Assembly (NCBI RefSeq): GCF_001701025.1
Contig: NZ_CP016793.1
Location: forward strand, 3,162,001 to 3,226,000
Direction: 5' to 3'
Length of the DNA stretch: 64,000 nucleotides
Source of the DNA: Lentzea guizhouensis
Lineage (GTDB): Bacteria > Actinomycetota > Actinomycetes > Mycobacteriales > Pseudonocardiaceae
The notes beneath the pieces are model-generated. The model saw only the letters and a list, made by a program, of their open reading frames with translations, was not told the DNA's origin and did not search any database. The position numbers and the translations under genes were made by a program. Positions 41,828 through 50,138 of the stretch are shown piece after piece (the stretch's first letter is position 1; every line of letters starts with the position of its first letter).

Positions 41828-42205
41828 GTGCCAGCCAAACCCGTCGACCCGGCCGAGATGCGCGCCGCCGTCGAAGCCGTCCTGCCCTGGCTGCACGGCA
41901 CCGCCGACCAGCCAGAACGCCCGCTCCTCGCCGCCGCCGTGCGCCTGAGCCTGCGCACCCTCGAACAGGTGGCCCCCGGCCGCAGCGTCGAGGTCCGCGT
42001 CCCCCCGTTCGCCGCGGTGCAGTGCGTCGAGGGCCCCCGCCACACCCGCGGCACCCCGCCGAACGTCGTCGAAACCGACGCCCGCACCTGGCTCGAACTG
42101 GCCACCGGCACCCTGACCTGGCCAGACGCCGTCGACACGGCCCGGGTCACCGCGTCGGGCACCCGAGCCGACCTCTCCGCGCTACTCCCGGTCGTGCGCT
42201 TCTAG
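41828..42205 (+). CDS. sterol carrier (SCP2-like) family protein
   Basis: This 125-residue cytosolic protein resembles the conserved actinobacterial family (Rv0807-like, annotated as sterol carrier family) normally encoded just before purF. RPLLAAAVRLSLRTLEQVAP and TDARTWLELATGTLTWPDAV are the recognisable parts; the second resembles the DxxTWLxLATG stretch of SCP2-type domains. No enzymatic motif is seen. In mycobacteria the homologue is adjacent to purF; here 3.6 kb of other genes intervene, including a T7SS-type hydrolase pair on the opposite strand. Confidence 0.72.
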   Translation: MPAKPVDPAEMRAAVEAVLPWLHGTADQPERPLLAAAVRLSLRTLEQVAPGRSVEVRVPPFAAVQCVEGPRHTRGTPPNVVETDARTWLELATGTLTWPDAVDTARVTASGTRADLSALLPVVRF

Positions 42206-42213
42206 AACCGCTG

Positions 42214-44199
42214 CTAGAACCACGACCCGATCGTGCTGCCGACGCCCTTCACGATCCCGACGCCACCCTCGACGACGTCCCGGCCCAGCTCCACGGCGTT
42301 GCCCACGGTGTCCGCCACGACGTCGACCGCGTCGCTGCCGACCTCCTTGGTGGTCTCCCAGGCGTGCCCGGCGGCGCCGCCCCAGTTGCCGTTCGACACG
42401 TCCTCGACGACCCGGCCGCCACCGGTCCAGAGGTCCTCGCCCATGTCGGCGACCTCCTTGCCGGTGTTCACACCCCAGTCGATGATCGGCCCGGCCACCG
42501 GCAGGTCGGAACCGGGCACCTCGACGGGCGTCGGCGAGTCCTGCCAGCGTTGCGAGCTGATCTCGTCGCCACGACCCGTCGCGATCTTCGCGAGGTTGTC
42601 GAGCGACTCGGAGTTCTTGTCGAAGTAGGCCGAGTGCGCGTGGTCGACCTTGGCGTCCGAGGCGGTGCCAAAGGTCTGCGCGCCGAACGACGAGTCGTAG
42701 GGACCCGTGGACGAGCCGTCCTTGGTGAACCAGTCACCACTGGTGCCCTGCACCACGGGGTCGTGCTCGGTACCGCCGACGTACACGTGACCGCGGCCGG
42801 CCGAGAGCTGGTCGACGTTGGAGGCACCGACGCCCGGCGAGCCGACGAACGCGATGTCGTCGGCCTTGAGCCCGTTGTCCATGGCGGAGTACCCGACCAC
42901 CGTGCTGCCGTAGCTGTGACCGATCACCGTCACGTGCGCGCCGGGGTTGGCGGTGCGGTAGCCCTCGACGTCCTTCGCCAGGATCGCCGCGCCCTCCTGC
43001 GCCTGCGCCGGGTCGTTGACCTGGCCGATCGCGAACTCCGGTGCGTCGTAGCCGAGCCACTGGATCGCGGCGCCGTCCGGTCCCATCGCGGCGCTGAGCT
43101 GCGCGGCCTGGCTCTGGCTGAAGGACGTGAGCGTCGACGTCGTGCCGGGCACGCAGACGGCGAGGTTCTTCGCGGTGTCCGGGTTGCCGTACGACACCGC
43201 CAGAGCGCCTTCCTTGGCACCGGCGCCGTCCGGACTCCAGTAGAGGACGTAGGGCTGCTTGCCGTTCGCCTGGCCCAGAGCTGTGGCATCCTGCAACGCC
43301 TTGACCGCGTCGCCGGAGTTCTTCTCCCGCCGGGCCGCCTCGTCGTACTGCGACATCAGCTGAGAGCCCTGCGGGTCGTTGCGCAACGCGCGCTGGCCCT
43401 CCGCCGACTTCGGGTCGACACCCAGCTCGCGCGCGCGGTCGGCGAGCTGCTGCTCGAGCTGCTCGCGCTGCTGCTTGAACCGCGCCTGGTCCTCGGGGAT
43501 CCGCTTGCGGTTGGCCTCGTCCAGGACCTCCGCCGGCAACCCGCGGAGCTGGCCGAGCTCCTGGTACTTCGTGTCCCGCAACGCCTTCTTCTGGTCCTCG
43601 CTGAGCGAGTTCCACCAGGCGGCGACCGCCTTGGGGTCGGTTCCCGGCGGCGGCACCGGGGGCAGCGGTCCGCCCGCACCGCCCGCGCGCTGGGCCGCCC
43701 GGCTCCAGCCGCCGTCGGTCCGCGCGGACTCCTCGAAGCCTGGAGGGATCTTGGTGAGCGCACCGGCGTAGGAGCGCAGGACGTTGTCGTAGCCGGTCTT
43801 CACCCGGTCCAGGGCGGCGTTGACCTGGTTGGCCAGCTGGCGCGTCTGCTGTTCGTCGAGGCCCGGCGGCCGGCTGCGCCACACGCTGATCGCCTGGTCG
43901 GCGGCGCCGCGCATCTGCCCGTAGGCGCGGGAGGCGGCCTGCACGATGTCGACACCGGCGCCGAGGCGATCGCGGACGGCCTTCGTGGCGTTCGAGGACA
44001 GCTCCGCACGAGCCGTGAACTTGGCGGCGCTGTCACCCACCCAGCTGCTGACCGCGGTCTTGCCGCCGTTGATGACGGACTCACCCGCCCGCCCGACGGC
44101 GCTGATCGCACCGGTGATCGGGTCCGCGGCGGCGGCAATGCGGCTGACGTCTCCCGAGGCGAGCCTGCCGTACAGGGACTCCGGATCCGTGTAGCTCAC
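42214..44199 (-). CDS. alpha/beta hydrolase (DUF1023) with WXG-type N-terminal domain
   Basis: This 661-residue protein has an N-terminal helical region (about 1-180) with SSWVGDSAAKFTARAEL (WxG), a coiled-coil segment at about 240-330, and the DUF1023 alpha/beta hydrolase domain (about 360-560). The nucleophile elbow is HVTVIGHSYGSTVVG, with Asp in EHDPVV and His in KVDHAHSAYF. A Gly/Val-rich helical tail closes it. Fusion of a WXG-type domain to a hydrolase suggests a lipase or cutinase-like enzyme exported by an ESX system. Its start overlaps the upstream small protein by 4 bp. The substrate is unknown. Confidence 0.8.
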   Translation of the reverse strand: MSYTDPESLYGRLASGDVSRIAAAADPITGAISAVGRAGESVINGGKTAVSSWVGDSAAKFTARAELSSNATKAVRDRLGAGVDIVQAASRAYGQMRGAADQAISVWRSRPPGLDEQQTRQLANQVNAALDRVKTGYDNVLRSYAGALTKIPPGFEESARTDGGWSRAAQRAGGAGGPLPPVPPPGTDPKAVAAWWNSLSEDQKKALRDTKYQELGQLRGLPAEVLDEANRKRIPEDQARFKQQREQLEQQLADRARELGVDPKSAEGQRALRNDPQGSQLMSQYDEAARREKNSGDAVKALQDATALGQANGKQPYVLYWSPDGAGAKEGALAVSYGNPDTAKNLAVCVPGTTSTLTSFSQSQAAQLSAAMGPDGAAIQWLGYDAPEFAIGQVNDPAQAQEGAAILAKDVEGYRTANPGAHVTVIGHSYGSTVVGYSAMDNGLKADDIAFVGSPGVGASNVDQLSAGRGHVYVGGTEHDPVVQGTSGDWFTKDGSSTGPYDSSFGAQTFGTASDAKVDHAHSAYFDKNSESLDNLAKIATGRGDEISSQRWQDSPTPVEVPGSDLPVAGPIIDWGVNTGKEVADMGEDLWTGGGRVVEDVSNGNWGGAAGHAWETTKEVGSDAVDVVADTVGNAVELGRDVVEGGVGIVKGVGSTIGSWF

Positions 44200-44519
44200 T
44201 TGCCGCCCCCAAGTCCGTTCATGATCTTCGTCAGGAACGACGCGTGGTCGTCGTCCGTGCGCTGGTAGGCCTCGGCGTTGGACACCAGGCCCTCGGCGGC
44301 GTCAGTGAACCAGGCCGAGCCGCGCTGGAGGTCCTGCGAGTGGGTGCCGACGAACTTCGCCAGGGCGTCCGCGAACTCGGCCGCGGCATCGACCTGGCCG
44401 AGCGCACCGGCGTCGAGCTGGAGCATCGAGATCATCTCCGCTGCCTCGCGCACCGCCTCGGAGCCGTTGCCGAACTCCTTCGACGCGGTCCGCAGCAGCT
44501 CTGGCTCAACGCCGAACAT
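44196..44519 (-). CDS. small EspC/WXG100-like protein
   Basis: This 107-residue helical protein is like EspC and other small T7SS partners (ASKEFGNGSEAVREAAEMIS, SQDLQRGSAWFTDAAEGLVS). ATG 44519 is preferred because AGGGGG lies 6-7 nt upstream; GTG 44525 would add two residues. It overlaps the DUF1023 hydrolase start by 4 bp, so the two are co-translated. A small partner encoded directly before a large WXG-type substrate is the classic secretion pair, so joint export is inferred. Confidence 0.7.
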   Translation of the reverse strand: MFGVEPELLRTASKEFGNGSEAVREAAEMISMLQLDAGALGQVDAAAEFADALAKFVGTHSQDLQRGSAWFTDAAEGLVSNAEAYQRTDDDHASFLTKIMNGLGGGK

Positions 44520-44587
44520 CGCCACCCCCTGGTTGGTCGTCGATCCATGCGACGCAGAAGCATCATGGCCGGTTCCCCACTCATGCG

Positions 44588-45361
44588 ATGACCGTTTCGG
44601 GCACGATGACGCGCATGGTGCAGACAGGGTGGACGGCCCAGCGGTGGACCGCTGTGTTCATCGAACAGGCGGAGATGTTCCGCAAGGCAGTGGCAGACGC
44701 GGATCCGGCGGCCGAGGTGCCCACCAGGCCCGGTTGGACCGTGCAGGACCTGGTCATCCACCTGGCGCGGTTCCTCGAGACCTCCACCGCCTACCTGCGC
44801 ACCGGCAGCCGCAACCCGATGGCGCCCCCGCCCGCGCCCACCGGCCTGTCCCCGCTCGAGTACCTCGACCTCCAGCTGGTCGCCGCGAACGAGATCCTCA
44901 CCGCGGTGCCCGGCAACCGCCCGGTGTGGACCTTCTCGCCGTCCGCTCCCGACCTCGCGTGGGTCTGGCACCGCCGGATCGCGCACGAGACGGTGCTGCG
45001 CCGGTTCGACGCCCAGACGGTCGTCCGCGGGCTCGTCGGCACGGACGCCGACCTGTGCGCCGACGGCATCGACGAGGTGCTGACCACGATCGTCGCCGCC
45101 AAGCTCGACGGCGACTCCCCGTCCGTGCTGTCCGGGACCGCCGTGGTCCGGCCCACCGACGTGCCCGAGTCGTGGCTGATCTCCTTCACGCCGGGTGGGG
45201 TGCCGGACGTCCGCGCGGCCGCTCCCGGCGAGGAGGGCGACGCCCGGCTCACCGGTGAGGCCGAGCTCGTCTACTTCTGGCTGTGGAACCGGATGAACCT
45301 GCAGGACATGGCCGGCGACCAGAACGTGCTGGACGTCCTGCAGGTCGGACGGGGGCACTGA
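44588..45361 (+). CDS. DinB-like maleylpyruvate isomerase family protein
   Basis: This 257-residue protein of the mycothiol-dependent maleylpyruvate isomerase (DinB-fold) family has an N-terminal four-helix bundle with metal-binding His at VIHLARFLE and RRIAHETVLR (HxxxH-like), preceded by PTRPGWTVQDLV, the family signature. The C-terminal domain (residues about 170-257) resembles MDMPI_C. Such proteins use mycothiol, the actinobacterial thiol, as cofactor; the substrate is unknown. ATG 44588 or 44606 may start it. A small lipoprotein gene overlaps its stop by 1 bp. Confidence 0.8.
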   Translation: MTVSGTMTRMVQTGWTAQRWTAVFIEQAEMFRKAVADADPAAEVPTRPGWTVQDLVIHLARFLETSTAYLRTGSRNPMAPPPAPTGLSPLEYLDLQLVAANEILTAVPGNRPVWTFSPSAPDLAWVWHRRIAHETVLRRFDAQTVVRGLVGTDADLCADGIDEVLTTIVAAKLDGDSPSVLSGTAVVRPTDVPESWLISFTPGGVPDVRAAAPGEEGDARLTGEAELVYFWLWNRMNLQDMAGDQNVLDVLQVGRGH

Positions 45362-45684
45362 TGCGCAAGCTCGCCGCGGTGCTCGCGGGCTGTCTGCTGC
45401 TGGCCGGGTGTGGTGGCTCCAGTTGGGAGGGCCAGCTGCGCTACAAGATCGCCTCGATCGACAAGTCGACCCCCACCGAGTTCTTCCAGCTCGAGCTGGT
45501 GGGTGACGCCCCCGAGGGGCTGCTGTGGCAGGACGGCCTGACCCCCAAGTTCCTGGTGCCGGGCAACGTCAGCGGTGACGCGGCCGTGGGCGACGAGGTG
45601 GTGTGCACGGGCACCCAGAAGAAGGGAAGCCCGTTCGCGTCCTGGGAGAAGGGCACCGAGCTGAGCGGATGCAGGAAGGCCTGA
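45361..45684 (+). CDS. small lipoprotein
   Basis: This 107-residue exported lipoprotein has the signal MRKLAAVLAGCLLLAGC with lipobox LAGC at residues 14-17, followed by a Gly/Ser patch and one small beta-rich domain (IASIDKSTPTEFFQLELVGD, AVGDEVVCTGTQKKGSPFAS) with two cysteines. I do not recognise the family. ATG 45361 overlaps the preceding stop by 1 bp, so it is co-translated with the DinB-like gene. A 171-bp gap then precedes purF. Confidence 0.7.
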   Translation: MRKLAAVLAGCLLLAGCGGSSWEGQLRYKIASIDKSTPTEFFQLELVGDAPEGLLWQDGLTPKFLVPGNVSGDAAVGDEVVCTGTQKKGSPFASWEKGTELSGCRKA

Positions 45685-45855
45685 CCCGGAACCACACGAT
45701 CGGGGTGTCGTCCGGCGAAGTCGCTGCAAAACGAGCCCGCGGGGTGCCGAAGGCATGAGTTTCGTCACCTCAACAGGGGTGCGATGGGGGTGAACAGGCC
45801 CCTGCTCCACATACACTCGGGTAGCAGCCAGCCCCGTCGTGAGGGAGCCAACTCG

Positions 45856-47361
45856 GTGGTCGCCGACCATTCCCAGCCCGAATCGGAACCCCGTGAGGAG
45901 TGCGGCGTCTTTGGCGTCTGGGCTCCTGGCGAAGACGTTTCGAAGATGACCTACTACGGCCTCTACGCCCTGCAGCACCGCGGCCAGGAGGCGGCGGGCA
46001 TCTCCGTCGGTGACGGGTCGCAGGTCGTCGTCTTCAAGGACCTCGGGCTCGTCAGCCAGGTGTTCGACGAGCAGGTCCTGCAGTCGCTCAAGGGCCACGT
46101 GGCCGTCGGGCACTGCCGTTACTCCACCACCGGGTCCACGACCTGGGAGAACGCGCAGCCCACGTTCCGCACCACCGCCGCCGGGTCGGGGCTGAGCCTC
46201 GGGCACAACGGCAACCTGGTGAACACCGCCGAGCTCAGGGAGAAGGCGCAGGAGCTGGGGCTGACCGGCCGCAACGGCGCCACCACCGACTCGGACATCC
46301 TCACCGCGCTGCTCGCGCACGCGGCGGCGGACAAGGGCATCGAGCAGGCGGCCCTGGAGCTGCTGCCGACCGTCCGCGGTGCGTTCTGCCTGGTGTTCTC
46401 CGACGAGGGCACGCTCTACGCGGCGCGGGACCCGCACGGGGTCCGGCCGCTGGTGCTGGGGCGGCTGGAGCGCGGCTGGGTCGTCGCGAGCGAGACCGCC
46501 GCGCTGGACATCGTCGGTGCGAGCTTCGTGCGCGAGGTCGAGCCCGGTGAGCTGATCGCGATCGACGGTGACGGCCTGCGGTCGTCCCGGTTCGCGAACC
46601 CCGAGCCCAAGGGCTGCATCTTCGAGTACGTCTACCTGGCGCGTCCGGACACGACGATCTCCGGGCGCAGCGTGCACGCCACCCGCGTCGAGATCGGCCG
46701 CCGGCTCGCCAAGGAGCACCCGGTCGAGGCGGACCTGGTGATCCCGGTGCCGGAGTCCGGTACGCCGGCCGCCATCGGGTACGCGCAGGCCAGCGGCATC
46801 CCGTACGGGTCGGGCCTGGTCAAGAACGCCTACGTCGGCCGGACGTTCATCCAGCCCTCGCAGACCATCCGCCAGCTGGGCATCCGGCTGAAGCTGAACC
46901 CGCTGCGCGACGTCATCCGCGGCAAGCGGCTGGTCGTCGTGGACGACTCGATCGTGCGCGGCAACACCCAGCGCGCGCTCGTCCGCATGCTGCGCGAGGC
47001 CGGTGCGCTCGAGGTCCACGTCCGGATCGCGTCGCCGCCCGTCAAGTGGCCGTGCTTCTACGGCATCGACTTCGCCTCGCGGGCCGAGCTGATCGCCAAC
47101 GGCCTGGACGACGACGGCATCCGCCGGTCGGTCGGTGCCGACTCGCTCGGGTACGTGTCGCTGGAGCAGCTGGTGGCGGCCACCGAGCAGCCCAAGACGC
47201 GGCTGTGCTCGGCGTGCTTCGACGGCGAGTACCCGATCGAGCTGCCGGCGGACGCGCTCATCGGCAAGCACCTGCTGGAGGGGCTCAAGGGCGTGGCGGG
47301 CTCGGCCACTCCCGTGCTGCCCAACGGCTATGGTGCCGAGGACGCACTCCGACGTCCTTGA
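45856..47361 (+). CDS. purF: amidophosphoribosyltransferase
   Basis: This 501-residue enzyme makes the first committed step of purine synthesis, converting PRPP and glutamine to phosphoribosylamine. A short propeptide precedes EECGVFGVW, whose Cys becomes the N-terminal glutaminase nucleophile after cleavage. Other motifs are GHCRYSTTGS, GHNGNLVN and the PRPP-binding VVVDDSIVRGNTQRAL. Cysteines in KGCIFEY, WPCFYGID and CSACFDGEY fit the [4Fe-4S] cluster of the Bacillus-type enzyme. GTG 45856 (VVADHSQPES) has GGGAG 8 nt upstream; the frame also opens at 45784. purM follows after 48 bp. Confidence 0.95.
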   Translation: MVADHSQPESEPREECGVFGVWAPGEDVSKMTYYGLYALQHRGQEAAGISVGDGSQVVVFKDLGLVSQVFDEQVLQSLKGHVAVGHCRYSTTGSTTWENAQPTFRTTAAGSGLSLGHNGNLVNTAELREKAQELGLTGRNGATTDSDILTALLAHAAADKGIEQAALELLPTVRGAFCLVFSDEGTLYAARDPHGVRPLVLGRLERGWVVASETAALDIVGASFVREVEPGELIAIDGDGLRSSRFANPEPKGCIFEYVYLARPDTTISGRSVHATRVEIGRRLAKEHPVEADLVIPVPESGTPAAIGYAQASGIPYGSGLVKNAYVGRTFIQPSQTIRQLGIRLKLNPLRDVIRGKRLVVVDDSIVRGNTQRALVRMLREAGALEVHVRIASPPVKWPCFYGIDFASRAELIANGLDDDGIRRSVGADSLGYVSLEQLVAATEQPKTRLCSACFDGEYPIELPADALIGKHLLEGLKGVAGSATPVLPNGYGAEDALRRP

Positions 47362-47409
47362 TTTCCGGGTACGTCCCAGAGCCTCCCAGAACAAGTGGAA
47401 GAAGTTGAC

Positions 47410-48471
47410 GTGACCGACAGCGCCAAGGCCACCTACGCCTCCGCCGGAGTCAGTATCGCCGCAGGTGACGAGGCGGTGGAGAAGCTCAAGCCGTGGGCGG
47501 CCAAGGCGCATCGGCCAGAGGTGCTCGGTGGCATCGGCGGGTTCGCCGGGCTGTTCCAGCTCAAGCTCGACCGCTGGAAGGAGCCGGTCCTCGCGTCCTC
47601 CACGGACGGCGTCGGCACCAAGATCGCGGTCGCGCAGGCGCTCGACAAGCACGACACCGTCGGCATCGACCTGGTCGCCATGATCGTGGACGACCTGGTC
47701 GTGTGCGGCGCCGAGCCGTTGTTCGTGCAGGACTACATCGCGGTCGGCAAGGTCGTGCCGGACAAGATCGCGGCGCTGGTCAAGGGCATCGCCGAGGGTT
47801 GTGTCCAGGCGGGCTGCGCGCTGCTCGGCGGCGAGACCGCGGAGCACCCCGGCCTGATGGGCGACGACGACTACGACATCTCCGGCACCGGCGTCGGCGT
47901 GGTCGAGCAGTCCAAGCTGCTCGGTCCCGACCGGGTGCGCGACGGTGACGTCGTGATCGCGATGGGCTCGTCCGGCCTGCACTCCAACGGCTACTCGCTG
48001 GCCCGGCACGTGCTGCTGGAGATCGCCCGCATGCCGCTCGAGGGCCACGTCGAGGAGTTCGGCCGGACCCTCGGCGAGGAGCTGCTGGAGCCGACCAAGA
48101 TCTACGCCAAGGACTGCCTCGCGCTGATCGCCGAGACCGAGGTCCGCGGGTTCTCCCACATCACCGGTGGTGGCCTGGCCGCGAACCTGGCCCGCGTGCT
48201 GCCCGAGGGCCTGCACGCGAAGCTCGACCGCGGCACCTGGACGCCCGCCCCGGTGTTCCAGCTCATCGCCCAGCGCGGCCGGGTGGAGCGCGAGGAGATG
48301 GAGAAGGCGTTCAACATGGGCGTCGGCATGGTCGCCGTCGTCGCGCCGGAGGACGTCGACCGCGCGCTGGCCGTGCTGACCGCGCGCCACGTGCCGTCGT
48401 GGGTGCTCGGCGAGGTCACGAAGTCGGAACAGGGCGGCGCCGCTCTGGTCGGAGACCACCCGCGGTTCTGA
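47410..48471 (+). CDS. purM: phosphoribosylformylglycinamidine cyclo-ligase
   Basis: This 353-residue ATP-dependent enzyme closes the imidazole ring, converting FGAM to AIR. Motifs are SSTDGVGTKIAVAQAL, IDLVAMIVDDLVVCGAEPLF, GCALLGGETAEHPG and FSHITGGGLAANLARVLP, all standard for PurM. GTG 47410 follows GGAAGAAG. It lies 48 bp after purF and is probably in the same operon. The second reported ECF-type promoter element begins 2 bp after its stop, serving the next gene. Confidence 0.95.
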   Translation: MTDSAKATYASAGVSIAAGDEAVEKLKPWAAKAHRPEVLGGIGGFAGLFQLKLDRWKEPVLASSTDGVGTKIAVAQALDKHDTVGIDLVAMIVDDLVVCGAEPLFVQDYIAVGKVVPDKIAALVKGIAEGCVQAGCALLGGETAEHPGLMGDDDYDISGTGVGVVEQSKLLGPDRVRDGDVVIAMGSSGLHSNGYSLARHVLLEIARMPLEGHVEEFGRTLGEELLEPTKIYAKDCLALIAETEVRGFSHITGGGLAANLARVLPEGLHAKLDRGTWTPAPVFQLIAQRGRVEREEMEKAFNMGVGMVAVVAPEDVDRALAVLTARHVPSWVLGEVTKSEQGGAALVGDHPRF

Positions 48472-48472
48472 G

Positions 48473-48513
48473 GCAACCCCCTACGGTCGTCGTTGCGTAC
48501 TAAGCGACGACCG
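48473..48513 (+). promoter_or_regulatory. ECF-type promoter and inverted repeat before the fused sigma gene
   Basis: GCAACC (48473-48478), then 17 nt, then CGTA (48496-48499), matching the elements at 8791 and 10703. A perfect 9-bp inverted repeat, CGGTCGTCG (48484-48492) and CGACGACCG (48505-48513), brackets the CGTA. The repeat could bind a repressor or fold in the early transcript. Confidence 0.55.
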
Positions 48514-48524
48514 AGGAGGGGGAC

Positions 48525-49682
48525 TTGGACCGTCGCGATCTGCGGGACCGCGAGTTCGGGGAGTTCGTCGACGCGCGTGCTCTCGTGATGCGCCGCACGG
48601 CGTTCCTGCTGTGCGGCGACTGGCACCGCGCCGAGGACATCGTCCAGACCGCGTTGATCAAGCTCTACGTGGCCTGGTCGCGCGTGCGCAAGGACAGCCT
48701 CGACGCCTACGCGCGCAAGATCGTCGTGCGGGCCGCCATCGACGAGACCCGGCGCGGGTTCTTCCAGCGCGAACGGTCCGTCGACGCCGTCCCCGACCGC
48801 GCGGCTCCCGAGGTGCACGAGGCCGATCCCGACCTGCGGCAGGCGCTGGACGCGTTGCCACCGGGGCAACGCGCCGTCGTCGTGCTGCGGTACTGGGAGG
48901 ACCTGAGCATCACCGAGACCGCCCGCATCCTCGGCAGGACGGAGGGCACGGTGAAGAGCCAGGCCGCGAAGGGCCTCGCCGCGTTGCGCGAGCTGCTGGT
49001 GGACGAGCCGGAGTCGAACATCCGCCGCGACACGGTCATCCGCGCCGGCCGGACCAAGCTCGCCCGGCGCCGGACGGCGGTCGCGGGTGCGCTGGTGTTC
49101 GCGCTGGTGGCGGGCCTGGGCAGCGTGATCTGGATGGCCAGGCCGCAGCTCACGTCGAGCAGTAACAGCGGGGGCAGCGCCACGTCGGGCACGATCGACC
49201 GCAGTTCTCAGCTCTCCTTCGTGCTGCGGCAGGCGAACGTCGTCCCGTCCGGCGTGGTGCTGCAGAACCCGCCGGGCGCGCAGGCTCTGCAGTTCGTGCG
49301 GGAGGACGGCCGGTACTCCGCCTCGGCGCTGCTGGTCGACGCCGGCGGCACGAGTGCGTTGACCGTGCGGGTGTACCGCGATCCCGCGGCGGTGCTTCCC
49401 GACTGCCGGCCGGGCGACGGCACCGACTGCCGCATCGAGGAGGTCGACGGCATCAAGGTCCGGTCGAGCATCGCGCGCCGGGAGGACGGTGCCTTCGCGC
49501 ACGACGTGCGCGCGTTGCGACCCGACGGAACGTACGTCGAGGTGAGCAGCGTGAACGTCGGAGCGTTCCTCCCCGACGCCCCTTCGACGCCGGACTGGAG
49601 CGCGGCGCGGTCACGGCAGGAACCGCTGCTCAACCGGGCCGCGCTGATAAAGATCGCGACACTGCCGGGTCTCACGCTCTAG
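48525..49682 (+). CDS. SigE-family sigma factor fused to a membrane/extracytoplasmic domain
   Basis: This 385-residue protein joins a sigma factor and a membrane partner. Residues 1-165 are the sigma factor: region 2 with TAFLLCGDWHRAEDIVQTAL, region 4 with LPPGQRAVVVLRYWEDLSIT and LGRTEGTVKSQAAKGLAALR. Residues about 168-195 are a linker (DEPESNIRRDTVIRAGRTK) that aligns with the N-terminus of the separate membrane protein at 11289. One transmembrane helix follows (AVAGALVFALVAGLGSVIWM), then an exported domain of about 160 residues with cysteines in LPDCRPGDGTDCRIEE. TTG 48525 follows GAGGAGGGGG. Activity would need release from the membrane or action in place. Confidence 0.85.
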   Translation: MDRRDLRDREFGEFVDARALVMRRTAFLLCGDWHRAEDIVQTALIKLYVAWSRVRKDSLDAYARKIVVRAAIDETRRGFFQRERSVDAVPDRAAPEVHEADPDLRQALDALPPGQRAVVVLRYWEDLSITETARILGRTEGTVKSQAAKGLAALRELLVDEPESNIRRDTVIRAGRTKLARRRTAVAGALVFALVAGLGSVIWMARPQLTSSSNSGGSATSGTIDRSSQLSFVLRQANVVPSGVVLQNPPGAQALQFVREDGRYSASALLVDAGGTSALTVRVYRDPAAVLPDCRPGDGTDCRIEEVDGIKVRSSIARREDGAFAHDVRALRPDGTYVEVSSVNVGAFLPDAPSTPDWSAARSRQEPLLNRAALIKIATLPGLTL

Positions 49683-49692
49683 CCTTGGTGGC
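49680..49692 (+). promoter_or_regulatory. leaderless -10 box for arfB, overlapping the sigma stop codon
   Basis: TAGCCT (49680-49685) includes the TAG stop of the fused sigma gene and ends 7 nt before ATG 49693. It is a likely start for a leaderless arfB transcript. Confidence 0.45.
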
Positions 49693-50115
49693 ATGAACGA
49701 CGTGACCGTGACTCGGACGCTGGTGCTGCCGGCGTCCGAGTTGCGCGAACGTTTTTCCAGGTCAGGCGGCCCCGGCGGGCAGGGCGTGAACACGGCGGAC
49801 AGCCGCGTCGAGCTCAGCTTCGACGTGGCGGGCTCGCCCACGATCCCCGAGCACCTCAAGCAGAGGATGCTCGACCGCCTGCAGCACCGGCTCGTCGACG
49901 GCGTCCTCACGATCGCCGCTTCCGAGCACCGCGCGCAGCTGCAGAACCGCGCCGCCGCACGGGAACGGCTCGCCGAGATCCTCCGCGCGGCTGCCGCGCC
50001 ACCGCCGCCGATGCGCAAGCCGACCAAGCCCACCAGGGGCTCGAAGGAGCGCCGCATCGCCGGCAAGAAGCGCCGCGCACAGACCAAGCGCGGCCGCTCA
50101 GGCTCCTGGGACTAG
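49693..50115 (+). CDS. arfB: alternative ribosome-rescue factor (ArfB/YaeJ/ICT1-type)
   Basis: This 140-residue peptidyl-tRNA hydrolase releases peptides from stalled ribosomes that lack a stop codon. The catalytic GGQ motif is in SRSGGPGGQGVNTADSR. The C-terminal tail is strongly basic (KPTKPTRGSKERRIAGKKRR), as required to enter the empty mRNA channel. Size and layout match ArfB. It begins 10 bp after the fused sigma gene and may have its own leaderless promoter. It is convergent with the two-component regulator gene 23 bp further on. Confidence 0.93.
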   Translation: MNDVTVTRTLVLPASELRERFSRSGGPGGQGVNTADSRVELSFDVAGSPTIPEHLKQRMLDRLQHRLVDGVLTIAASEHRAQLQNRAAARERLAEILRAAAAPPPPMRKPTKPTRGSKERRIAGKKRRAQTKRGRSGSWD

Positions 50116-50138
50116 CTTCAAGCCAGCGCCGTCACCGC

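Noticed and set aside
45271..48459. A 1062-codon open frame on the - strand antisense to purF and purM.
   Set aside because: Composition shadow of the purine genes, rich in Arg, Ala and His-Val repeats, without recognisable motifs.
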